Below are positions 1-7,319 of a DNA stretch of 64,000 bases, one piece after another. Origin of the DNA: Martelella radicis (GTDB lineage: Bacteria > Pseudomonadota > Alphaproteobacteria > Rhizobiales > Rhizobiaceae); NCBI RefSeq assembly GCF_014196625.1, contig NZ_JACIDZ010000003.1, forward strand, positions 248,001 through 312,000, in the 5' to 3' direction. Every line of letters starts with the position of its first letter. Within the stretch, counting starts at the first letter, position 1. Below the pieces are notes generated by a model. That model worked only from the letters and a program-made list of their open reading frames with translations, was not told the DNA's origin and did not search any database. The translations under genes were made by a program, and so were the position numbers.

Positions 1-16
1 AAACTGGGACGGAAAG

Positions 17-631
17 ATGACGGACGGGACAGGACCATCGACAGGAGACGCCTCGGGGCTGGCGTCGGCGATCGCGCGTCAGCTTGAGGGCTCCGGCAAG
101 CGCGCGCCCGCGCCGGTGGAAAAATGGGATCCGCCGTTTTGCGGCGACCTCGACATGGAAATCCGCCGCGATGGCACCTGGTTCTATCAGGGGACGCCGA
201 TCGGCCGGGCGGCGCTCGTGCATCTGTTCTCGACGGTCTTGCGCAAGGACGATAATGGCGAGACCTATCTGGTGACGCCCGTCGAGAAGGTTCGCATCCG
301 CGTCGAGGATGCCCCTTTCGTCGCCGTCGCGATGACGGTCTCGGGCAAGGGAGAAGAGCAGCTCCTCTCGGTGCGCACCAATATGGGCGATGTCGTGGAG
401 ATCGGCGCCGGGCACCGGTTGCGCTTCGAAGTGTCCGGCGAAAATGCGGAACTGAAGCCCTATGTCCGGGTCAGAGGGCGGCTTGAGGCTCTGTTTTCGC
501 GCGCGCTCACCTATGACCTTGTGGCGCTTGGCGAGGAGGTCGAGATCGACGGCACGGCGATGTTTGCGGTTCGCTCCGCGGGAGAGGTTTTTCCGGTGAT
601 GGATATGGCGAAGCTGGAGAAGGCCCTGTGA
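17..631 (+). CDS. DUF1285 family protein
   Basis: A 204-aa protein of the uncharacterised DUF1285 family. After a variable Ala/Gly-rich N-terminus of about 35 residues comes the family's pattern: a start around PPFCGDLDM, a DGTWFYQGTPIGR segment (residues 50-65) and a repeated beta-rich C-terminal half. No signal peptide or membrane segment is seen, so it is probably cytoplasmic. The ATG follows a GGACGGAAAG stretch. Its stop overlaps the GTG start of the Nudix gene, and that gene overlaps the CCA-adding enzyme, so the three are probably one translationally coupled operon. The molecular function is unknown; the coupling only suggests a link to nucleotide or tRNA metabolism. Confidence 0.88.
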   Translation: MTDGTGPSTGDASGLASAIARQLEGSGKRAPAPVEKWDPPFCGDLDMEIRRDGTWFYQGTPIGRAALVHLFSTVLRKDDNGETYLVTPVEKVRIRVEDAPFVAVAMTVSGKGEEQLLSVRTNMGDVVEIGAGHRLRFEVSGENAELKPYVRVRGRLEALFSRALTYDLVALGEEVEIDGTAMFAVRSAGEVFPVMDMAKLEKAL

Positions 632-1266
632 ACGCATCCGCCCACAATTTCGCCGCGGCGAGCTTCCGACAGCGCGCCCTCAGACAGCGCGGCAAGCCGC
701 TGGAACATGCCTGGCGCGATCATGGCGACCACGCGCTCAACCCGGATCTCTCCGCCTATTACGAAGATCTCGACATGCGCTCGGCTGCCGTTCTGGTTCC
801 GGTTGTCGATTATGGCGACGAGGCGCGGGTGATCTTCACCCGCCGGACCACGAAGCTCAGAAAACATTCCGGCCAGATCGCCTTCCCCGGAGGCTCGATC
901 GATCCGGAAGACCGCTCGCCGGAAGATGCGGCGCTGCGCGAATGCGAGGAGGAGATCGGCCTTGACCGCCATTTCGTCCAGCCGGTCGCGCGTCTGCCGG
1001 ACTATCTCGCCGGAACCGGTTTCAGGATCACGCCGATCCTGTCGGTCGTGCGGCCGGGCTTTTCGCTCACGGCCAACCCGGACGAGGTGGACCATATCTT
1101 CGAGGTGCCGCTCGGTTTCATCATGGATCCCGCCCATCACGAGCATCGCAGCGGCCTGCTCGGCGGCATGACGCGGCGTTACTACGAAATCAATTACGGC
1201 GAATACCGGATCTGGGGCATTACCGCCGGCATCGTCAGGACAATTTATGAAAGGCTCTATGCGTGA
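628..1266 (+). CDS. Nudix hydrolase, CoA pyrophosphatase (NudL/YeaB) type
   Basis: A 212-aa Nudix enzyme predicted to hydrolyse a nucleoside diphosphate-X substrate. The NudL/YeaB subfamily cleaves coenzyme A and its derivatives. The Nudix box lies near residues 90-114, running from GGSIDPED to the metal-binding RECEEEIGL. The preceding RRTTKLRKHSGQIAFPGG stretch is the hallmark of the CoA subfamily. The GTG start overlaps the upstream stop as GTGA and has GGAGAAGG about 6 nt upstream; the next ATG would remove N-terminal family sequence. The 3' end overlaps the next gene by 4 nt. Substrate is inferred from the subfamily motif. Confidence 0.9.
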   Translation: MNASAHNFAAASFRQRALRQRGKPLEHAWRDHGDHALNPDLSAYYEDLDMRSAAVLVPVVDYGDEARVIFTRRTTKLRKHSGQIAFPGGSIDPEDRSPEDAALRECEEEIGLDRHFVQPVARLPDYLAGTGFRITPILSVVRPGFSLTANPDEVDHIFEVPLGFIMDPAHHEHRSGLLGGMTRRYYEINYGEYRIWGITAGIVRTIYERLYA

Positions 1267-2528
1267 AGACGGTCAGCGACGATCCATGGTTTCAGGAACA
1301 CCGGCTTCAGAAGGTTCTTGACGCGCTCAACGGCGATGGCGGCGAAACGCGGATCGTCGGCGGGGCGGTGCGCAACGCGCTGATGGGCATTCCGGTCGGC
1401 GATATCGACATGGCAACAACGCTTGTGCCGCAGGACGTGACCGCGCGGGCGAAAAAGGCCGGGATGAAGCCGGTGCCGACCGGTATTGAACATGGCACGG
1501 TGACAGTGGTGTGCGCGGGCAAGCCGTTCGAGGTGACGACGCTGCGCGCTGATGTCGAAACCTTCGGACGGCACGCCACGGTGCGCTTCGGAACCGACTG
1601 GGCCGAGGATGCTGAACGCCGCGACCTGACGATCAACGCGCTTTATGCCGACAGGGACGGTCGCGTGATCGACCTCGTGGGCGGCCTTGCCGATATCGAA
1701 ACCCGCACCGTCCGTTTCATCGGAGAGGCGGAGACCCGAATCACCGAGGACTATCTCCGGATCCTGCGTTTCTTCCGTTTCTTTGCCTTCTATGGCGGAG
1801 GCAGGCCCGATGCGGCCGGGCTGAAGGCAAGCGTGCGCCATCGCGACGGGCTGAAGACGCTTTCGGCCGAACGGGTGTGGACGGAAACGAAGAAGCTGCT
1901 CGCCGCCGATGATCCCTCGCGCGCGCTGCTGTGGATGCGCCAGACGGGCGTTCTGACAATCACCTTGCCGGAAACCGAGAAGTGGGGGATCGACGCCATC
2001 CCGGGGCTGATCGACGCGGAGACGCATTTCGGCTGGACGCCGGATCCGCTTCTGAGGCTTGCCGCGATCGTTCCGCCTTATGACGTGCGGCTGAAGGAGA
2101 TGGCGGGGCGGCTGAAATTTTCCAATGCAGAACGTGACCTGATGCTCTCCTTTGCCGCAGCGCCCGTCATCACGGCCTCGACTTTGGCGGCGCAACTCCG
2201 CCGGCTACTCTATACGCACGGAAAGCAGGGCCTGCTGATGCGGCTGAAGCTCTCGCTTTCGGGTGCGCGGGCCAGAGCGGCAGGCGGCGATGCCGAAGCA
2301 ATTGCCGAGGCGGCGGGTTACGTGCGCCTGGTCGAACTTGCCGAGAGCTGGGAAAAACCGGAGATGCCGGTTTCCGGCGGCGATATCGTCAAGGCCGGCG
2401 TTCCGGCGGGCCCCGAGGTGGGGCAAATTCTGGCTAGCCTGGAAAGGCAATGGGTGGAAAGCGATTTCGAACTGGACCGGGCAGCGCTGGCCGCCCGGCT
2501 TGATGCGTTGATGAAAGGTCAGGGCTGA
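1263..2528 (+). CDS. cca: CCA tRNA nucleotidyltransferase
   Basis: A 421-aa class II tRNA nucleotidyltransferase that adds or repairs the 3'-CCA end of tRNAs in the cytoplasm. Seen in the sequence: the head-domain motif RIVGGAVRNALMG (residues 30-42), then the catalytic GDIDMA carboxylates, the ERRDLTINAL block that selects nucleotides, and the RILRFFRFFAFYG helix of the RNA-binding region. Length fits the alphaproteobacterial family. It starts at GTG, overlaps the Nudix gene by 4 nt and has GAAAGG 8 nt upstream. A poly(A) polymerase is the main alternative, but the EDAERRDLTINAL pattern and the genome context favour CCA addition. Confidence 0.93.
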   Translation: MKTVSDDPWFQEHRLQKVLDALNGDGGETRIVGGAVRNALMGIPVGDIDMATTLVPQDVTARAKKAGMKPVPTGIEHGTVTVVCAGKPFEVTTLRADVETFGRHATVRFGTDWAEDAERRDLTINALYADRDGRVIDLVGGLADIETRTVRFIGEAETRITEDYLRILRFFRFFAFYGGGRPDAAGLKASVRHRDGLKTLSAERVWTETKKLLAADDPSRALLWMRQTGVLTITLPETEKWGIDAIPGLIDAETHFGWTPDPLLRLAAIVPPYDVRLKEMAGRLKFSNAERDLMLSFAAAPVITASTLAAQLRRLLYTHGKQGLLMRLKLSLSGARARAAGGDAEAIAEAAGYVRLVELAESWEKPEMPVSGGDIVKAGVPAGPEVGQILASLERQWVESDFELDRAALAARLDALMKGQG

Positions 2529-2532
2529 GCCC

Positions 2533-2715
2533 TCAGGCCTTTTCCTCGTCCTTGATCCGCGCCTTGATGTTGTCGATCATGCTTTCGCGGATCGTGGTCT
2601 CGCCATGTGTCGTGCGCAGATGCTCGACGGAGCGGCGGACAACTTCGGCTTCGTCTTCTGCGCTGGTGTGCCAGGGGCAACCGGGCACGAGCGTTCCGCA
2701 ATCAAAACGTTTCAT
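2533..2715 (-). CDS. DUF1059 domain small protein
   Basis: A 60-aa protein of the DUF1059 family, function unknown. It has the family signature: an N-terminal MKRFDCGTLVPGC with two Cys, a WHTSAEDE segment, a central helix and an HGETTIRESM segment. AAAGGAGG is placed directly before the ATG. It converges on cca, with 4 nt between stop codons. A candidate general-stress (EcfG-type) promoter lies about 30 nt upstream, which would make it a stress-induced gene; that part is inference. Confidence 0.88.
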   Translation of the reverse strand: MKRFDCGTLVPGCPWHTSAEDEAEVVRRSVEHLRTTHGETTIRESMIDNIKARIKDEEKA

Positions 2716-2747
2716 GTTTTCCTCCTTTGTTTTCCGTCTTCAGGTCA

Positions 2748-2772
2748 AACGCCGGCAGCGGTGAATTGTTCG
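2748..2772 (-). promoter_or_regulatory. Candidate EcfG (general stress) promoter for the DUF1059 gene
   Basis: On the minus strand CGAAC is followed by a 16-nt spacer and CGTT, matching the EcfG consensus GGAAC-N16/17-CGTT except for the first G. It ends about 30 nt before the ATG. Site spacing and position are seen; sigma factor use is inferred. Confidence 0.45.
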
Positions 2773-2953
2773 CATTGAACCGGCGCGGGAGACGGCTTTT
2801 TTCAACTGGCTCGATCGCCAGAGACCGATTGCCGGCCCGGCGGCAGGACGCGCCGGGCGGTCGTGATCGGAGAAACCGGACCGACCGACGCGGAAATGCT
2901 GTCCGCAGCCGGTCGACAGAGCCTCGCCATGAGGACGGGCCCGGTCTTGAACC

Positions 2954-3124
2954 TCAGTGCCGGGCCCAGGTTTCGAACACCGCGGAGGATTCGCACGGAC
3001 GACCGTGCTGGTATGCCATCTCGGCGGCGTATTTGCTGTCATCGGTGCCTGCGACCTTTTCGGGTCCGGGCTTGTAATCTTTCCGTGCAGCCTTGGATTC
3101 GGTGGTCTTGACTTTGTCTGCCAT
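2954..3124 (-). CDS. Small 56-aa hypothetical protein
   Basis: A short reading frame of 56 codons plus TGA. The ATG is preceded by a good Shine-Dalgarno, GAGAGGAGCGGGCAA-ATG. The product begins MADKVKTTESKAAR, is Lys-rich and acidic in the middle (KPGPEKVAGTDD), and ends with a conserved-looking HGRPCESSAVFETWARH segment holding the only Cys and Trp. No signal peptide or membrane segment is seen. I recognise no family. It is oriented like the DUF1059 gene but separated by about 240 nt. Support comes from the ribosome site and the compositionally protein-like sequence; no homolog could be checked. Confidence 0.6.
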   Translation of the reverse strand: MADKVKTTESKAARKDYKPGPEKVAGTDDSKYAAEMAYQHGRPCESSAVFETWARH

Positions 3125-3245
3125 TTGCCCGCTCCTCTCGGACTGGTTTCAGGGGTAAGTCTACTTCCGACCTGGTTAGTAGAACCCCTTTCTGCCATGC
3201 AAACAAGGCCGTTATTTGAATAAAAATTAACTATAACGATTTAGA

Positions 3246-4157
3246 TTAAGGCCATCTTGTGACAGGCGGCAAAGAGGACAGGATCGCCTCGATGTTGCCG
3301 CCGGTTTTCAGCCCGAAAACCGTGCCTCTGTCATAGAGCAGATTGAACTCCACATAGCGTCCGCGGCGGATCAACTGCTCATCGCGGTCCGCGGACGACC
3401 ACTCATGATTGAAATTGGAGCGCACCAGCCGCGGATAGATGAGGTTGAAGGCGCGGCCGACATCCTGAACAAACCTGAAATCGGCATCCATGCCGCCCTT
3501 GTCGTCGGGTGAATGCTGCCAGTCGAAGAAGATGCCGCCCACCCCGCGCGGTTCCTTGCGGTGGGGCAGATAGAAATAGTCATCGCACCATTTCTTCATC
3601 CTGTTGTAGTCGACGATGGCCTGGTGCCGGTTGCAGGCAATCTCCATGGCGCGGTGAAAGAGGATCGTGTCCGGGTCTTCCTGGCGGCGTCTTCGGCCAA
3701 GCACCGGGGTGAGGTCGGCGCCGCCGCCGAACCACCAGCTTCCGGTGACGATCATCCGCGTGTTCATGTGCACGGCCGGAACGTTCGGGTTGACGGGATG
3801 CGCGATCAGCGAAATGCCGCTTGCCCAGTAGCGCCCGCTCTCCTCCGCGCCCGGCATGTTCTTTGCCATTTCCTCGGAAAATTCGCCCTCGACGGTCGAG
3901 GTATGAACGCCGACCTTCTCGAACACGCGGCCGTGCATGACCGACATGCGGCCGCCGCCCTCGCCGTTTTCGCGGGTCCAGTCCTTGGCCTCGAACTGGC
4001 CGGGCTCAAGGTCGCTCAACGGCCCTGTCAGCTCCTTTTCCAGCGTCTCGAAGCCGGAACAGATCGTGTCGCGCAGGCTCTCGAACCAGGCCCGTGCCGT
4101 GCTTTTCCTGGCCTCGATATCCTCCGGCAGACCAACAGGCAGTTTCGGCCGTTCCAT
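3246..4157 (-). CDS. hemF: Oxygen-dependent coproporphyrinogen III oxidase
   Basis: A 303-aa HemF, which oxidatively decarboxylates coproporphyrinogen III to protoporphyrinogen IX in heme synthesis using O2. Diagnostic stretches are [23 protein letters not shown], the [10 protein letters not shown] region, NFNHEW and the C-terminal [14 protein letters not shown] followed by LPPVTRW. The frame is open for 56 codons further upstream, but the ATG giving [13 protein letters not shown] matches the normal family start and has GCGGAG about 9 nt before it. No hemN-type anaerobic enzyme is seen in the window. The opposite-strand gene at 4266 is divergent, so the 108-nt gap should hold both promoters. 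Confidence 0.95.
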   Translation of the reverse strand: MERPKLPVGLPEDIEARKSTARAWFESLRDTICSGFETLEKELTGPLSDLEPGQFEAKDWTRENGEGGGRMSVMHGRVFEKVGVHTSTVEGEFSEEMAKNMPGAEESGRYWASGISLIAHPVNPNVPAVHMNTRMIVTGSWWFGGGADLTPVLGRRRRQEDPDTILFHRAMEIACNRHQAIVDYNRMKKWCDDYFYLPHRKEPRGVGGIFFDWQHSPDDKGGMDADFRFVQDVGRAFNLIYPRLVRSNFNHEWSSADRDEQLIRRGRYVEFNLLYDRGTVFGLKTGGNIEAILSSLPPVTRWP

Positions 4158-4265
4158 GTGATGCGCTCCGCTTGAAATGCATGCGCCCGGTTTGCCGGGC
4201 TTTTGATTTGACTCGCAAATGCGATGTGAAAACCTTATCTTCTTTGAAAGATGAAGGATAGCGGG

Positions 4266-4517
4266 ATGGCCAATCTTCCAAAGCCGCCGTCCATGGACGG
4301 GCTCAAGAAGCGGATCAGACAGCACCGCCAGCAGCAGGGCGACGGCGGTTTCGTACGCGAGCGCTATTGCCTGTCGCGCGAGGACGCGCGCGCCAAGGCG
4401 CGGGAGTGGTTCGAAAGCTATCCGAAAGCCGCCTACTGGACCGAGGTCGAAAGCTGGCGCGTGCTGAGCGGCGACCGGATCGAGTTCACCATGCGCAGGC
4501 TTTCCTCCGCAGACTGA
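4266..4517 (+). CDS. Small conserved hypothetical protein
   Basis: An 83-aa basic protein beginning [21 protein letters not shown] Gln-rich linker is followed by a segment with [29 protein letters not shown]. No signal peptide, transmembrane segment or known catalytic motif is seen. An in-frame ATG exists 15 nt earlier, but AAGGAT sits 7 nt before the ATG at 4266, which I prefer. It is divergent from hemF and convergent with trmL (6 nt apart). The pattern looks like a small conserved alphaproteobacterial protein; I assign no function. Confidence 0.75.
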   Translation: MANLPKPPSMDGLKKRIRQHRQQQGDGGFVRERYCLSREDARAKAREWFESYPKAAYWTEVESWRVLSGDRIEFTMRRLSSAD

Positions 4518-4523
4518 GTTTCG

Positions 4524-4994
4524 TCACGATAACCTGTCGAAGCCGCCCGTCTGCCTGAGCGCTTCGCCTGCCATCATGCCAACGGAAACTGCCAGATTGA
4601 TTGAGCGCTCGCCTTCAACCATCGGAATGCGGACGCGGTGGTCGACGCTTTCGTGGACGAGATCGGGAACGCCCGCGCTTTCTCGGCCAAAAAGCAGGAT
4701 ATCGCCGGCTTCGAACGGGAATTCGGTATAGGCGAGGCTTGCCTTGGTGGAGGCAAGAACCAAGCGCTTTCCGGTTTCCAGGCGCCAGGCCTCGAAAGCC
4801 TCCCAGTCGATATGGCGGGTCATGACCGCCTTGGCGAGATAGTCCATTCCCGCCCGTTTCAGGTTCCTGTCGGAGAGCGGGAAGCCTGTCGGTTCGATGA
4901 TGTCGACGGCAAGTCCGAGGCAGGCGGCGAGCCGCAGGATCGTGCCTGTATTGCCGGCAATATCCGGCTGGTAAAGGGCGATGCGCATGGTCAT
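4524..4994 (-). CDS. trmL: tRNA (cytidine(34)-2'-O)-methyltransferase
   Basis: A 156-aa SPOUT-class (trefoil-knot) methyltransferase. TrmL methylates the ribose of the wobble base of tRNA-Leu isoacceptors using S-adenosylmethionine. The N-terminus MRIALYQPDIAGNTGTILRL is the family hallmark. The knot motifs LLFGRESAGVP and RSINLAVSVGMMAGEALRQ build the SAM pocket near residues 100-150. Length equals that of E. coli TrmL. Two ATGs lie 6 nt apart; the upstream one has AAGAG at proper spacing. The close relative TrmH is longer and has an extra N-terminal domain, absent here. Confidence 0.93.
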   Translation of the reverse strand: MTMRIALYQPDIAGNTGTILRLAACLGLAVDIIEPTGFPLSDRNLKRAGMDYLAKAVMTRHIDWEAFEAWRLETGKRLVLASTKASLAYTEFPFEAGDILLFGRESAGVPDLVHESVDHRVRIPMVEGERSINLAVSVGMMAGEALRQTGGFDRLS

Positions 4995-5041
4995 GGGCGC
5001 TCTTTACGCTCTGGCGGGCCGTCGCTCAAGTTTTACCGGCT

Positions 5042-6424
5042 TCAGATGAAGCCAAGCAGTTTCCACCAGAAGAAATCGAGCGGCAGGAGTATGAAGGCGG
5101 TGATCAGCGTCAGCGGGAACAGGATTTTCATCATGTTGCCCACCGGCTGTTCGGTCACCTGCATGCCGACCATCAGCGGCGCGGACTGATAGGGAAACAG
5201 AATGGTTGAAAACCCGATCACCTGCGTCATCAGCACGGCCGTCAGAGAAAGGCCGGTCAATGCCGAAAGCTCGGATGCCATCGGCGTCAGCACGGCTGGC
5301 ACTCCCGGCAAAATCGAGATGATGCCGACGACGAAACCCATCAGCGACAGCGAGAGGAAGTTGATGAAATCCCGCCCGGGGCTGAGCGGCAGGACATATT
5401 CCATGCCCTGGGCGATGACGATGCCGAGCCCGGTCGCGTTGACCACGGCGCCGACAGCAAGAAAACCGGCGATGAACAGGAAGACGCCGAAATTGACGTG
5501 TTTGTCGAAATCCTCCGGCGCTACGGGCCCGATGCCGGGCATCAGCAGGCCGATCGAGGCGCAGATGCCGATCCAGGCCGGATTGATGCCGTGGAAGGTG
5601 TCAGTCACCCAGAAGGCGAGCGTGATGGCAAGCACGGCGATCACATACCATTGCCGCCAGCCGAGCGGCTGGGCGCGTCCGACTTCGCCGTCATCGGCTG
5701 CCGCCGGCTGCGGCGTGTCGGGAAAGAGGCGTACAATCAGGGTGAAGATGATCACGCTCTTGATCAGGCCCAGGATCGGGAAATGCAGCGCCATGTACTG
5801 GGCATAGGTCAGGTCCACGCCGTAGATCGTCTGCGCCGCGCCGGCGAGAATGAGGTTCGGAACATTCGAGGGCAGAAGCGTAAAGCCCGGCAGATGGCAG
5901 GCAAACACCGTAGCGAGCGCCACTGCCGCTCTCCCGTTGGTGCCCTTGGCGAAACCGAGCTTGTCTGAAAGTGCGAGCACGATCGGCCAGAGCAGAAAGA
6001 ACCGGCCGAGCGAGGAGGGCATGACGAAGGCGAGAACGATGGCGACGGCGAAGATGCCGAAAATCAGCAGCGGGAAACTGTGCGAGAGCCTTGCGGTGAG
6101 GGCAGAGCCGATGCGTTCGCTGAGCCCTGCCTTGCGCACGCCGGCGGCGATCAGAAAGCCGGAGAACACCAGCCACATTGCCGAGGAATGGAAGCCGGAA
6201 AATACCACGTCGGGCGGCGCCAGCTTGAAAAGCAAAGCCAGGGCGATGAAGATCAGGCTGGCGAGATAGGCCGGCACCAGTGCCGTCGCCCACAGGCTGA
6301 GCGTCACCAGAACGAGCCCGAGCGTGCGGGCCTGGTCGGTTGTCATCAGCGATTGCGGATAGAAGGCGAGCACGAGCGCGAATGCGGCAAGGCCGGCGAC
6401 GATGATCTTCTTGTATTTCAGCAT
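5042..6424 (-). CDS. DASS/SLC13-type anion:sodium symporter permease
   Basis: A 460-aa polytopic inner-membrane carrier of the divalent anion:sodium symporter superfamily. These carriers import dicarboxylates, sulfate or related anions. About eleven hydrophobic segments are visible. The two re-entrant substrate regions carry SNVPNLILAGAAQ (near residue 190) and an ILPGVPAVLTPMASEL / FLYPYQSAPLMVG-like pair in the C-terminal half. ATG at 6424 is preferred over an in-frame TTG 9 nt upstream. The gene is divergent from an AraC regulator with about 73 nt between them, so that regulator probably controls it. The substrate cannot be told from sequence. Confidence 0.85.
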   Translation of the reverse strand: MLKYKKIIVAGLAAFALVLAFYPQSLMTTDQARTLGLVLVTLSLWATALVPAYLASLIFIALALLFKLAPPDVVFSGFHSSAMWLVFSGFLIAAGVRKAGLSERIGSALTARLSHSFPLLIFGIFAVAIVLAFVMPSSLGRFFLLWPIVLALSDKLGFAKGTNGRAAVALATVFACHLPGFTLLPSNVPNLILAGAAQTIYGVDLTYAQYMALHFPILGLIKSVIIFTLIVRLFPDTPQPAAADDGEVGRAQPLGWRQWYVIAVLAITLAFWVTDTFHGINPAWIGICASIGLLMPGIGPVAPEDFDKHVNFGVFLFIAGFLAVGAVVNATGLGIVIAQGMEYVLPLSPGRDFINFLSLSLMGFVVGIISILPGVPAVLTPMASELSALTGLSLTAVLMTQVIGFSTILFPYQSAPLMVGMQVTEQPVGNMMKILFPLTLITAFILLPLDFFWWKLLGFI

Positions 6425-6497
6425 GGAGTTCAATCAGCGGTGTTGGAAACTGGCAGACGTCATATTAAGCGTAGGAAGACCATTACGGAACAGCTAT

Positions 6498-7319
6498 ATG
6501 ATGCCAAACGATATCGAACTTACGCCATCCGTCATGCCGGAAGACGGGCCGGGCTGGATCATTGATGCCGCCCGGCCGGTGACGGTGCGGGCGCAGCGCT
6601 GGCGGGCCGGCGAGGTTGGTCGCACCGCCCATGCCCACCCGCGCGGCCAGCTCGTATGGGCGGAAGAGGGCATTCTCAGGGTGCATTCATGCGGCGCTCA
6701 CTGGCTGGCGCCAACCAGCCATGCGGTCTGGATCCCCGGCGAAGTCTTCCATGCCGTGGTCATGGAAACCGATGTTTCGACCTGTTTCATCTATATCGAC
6801 CCTTCGGTGACGGACCTTCGCGGCAGGCATTGCGAGGTGCTCTACATGACGCCGCTGATGCGCCAGCTTCTCCTCAGGTTTCGCGCACTCGGCCTCTCGG
6901 GAAACAGGGACCGGCTTTCGCGGCTGTCCGGCGTCATCATCGATGAACTCGCTTTTCTGCCGACGGCGCCGCTCAGTCTGCCTGCCGGCAGCGATCCGCG
7001 CCTTGTGCGGGTGACCGGTCGCCTGCTGGAGCGGCCTGATGATCACGCCAATCTGGAGGAGCTTGCGCGCTTTGCCGGCGCCGGAACCCGCACGCTTGAA
7101 CGCCTGTTCAGGCGGGAGACGGGCCTCAGCTTTTCCGAATGGCGCAATCGCCTGCGTCTGATGGAGGCCGTCAATCACCTCAGTCACGGCAAGAGCAGCG
7201 TCGAGATCGCCAGCCTGCTCGGCTATCGCAGCGCCAGCGCCTTCGTTGCCGCCTTCAGGCGCAATTTCGGTGTGCCTCCGCAGTCCTATCTGAAGGACGG
7301 TTCGAGCGAACCGGCTTGA
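6498..7319 (+). CDS. AraC-family transcriptional regulator with cupin sensor
   Basis: A 273-aa regulator. The N-terminal half is a cupin-like ligand pocket (AHPRGQLVWAEEGILRV, then WIPGEVFHAV). The C-terminal 100 residues form two helix-turn-helix units: LEELARFAGAGTRTLERLFRRETG and a second unit with SVEIASLLGYRSASAFVAAFRRNFG, the AraC signature. The frame is open upstream, but ATG 6498 lies just outside the divergent promoter region and has GGAA 8 nt away. It reads away from the DASS permease, suggesting it controls that gene. Its 3' end overlaps the convergent FUSC gene by 34 nt. Confidence 0.88.
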   Translation: MMPNDIELTPSVMPEDGPGWIIDAARPVTVRAQRWRAGEVGRTAHAHPRGQLVWAEEGILRVHSCGAHWLAPTSHAVWIPGEVFHAVVMETDVSTCFIYIDPSVTDLRGRHCEVLYMTPLMRQLLLRFRALGLSGNRDRLSRLSGVIIDELAFLPTAPLSLPAGSDPRLVRVTGRLLERPDDHANLEELARFAGAGTRTLERLFRRETGLSFSEWRNRLRLMEAVNHLSHGKSSVEIASLLGYRSASAFVAAFRRNFGVPPQSYLKDGSSEPA

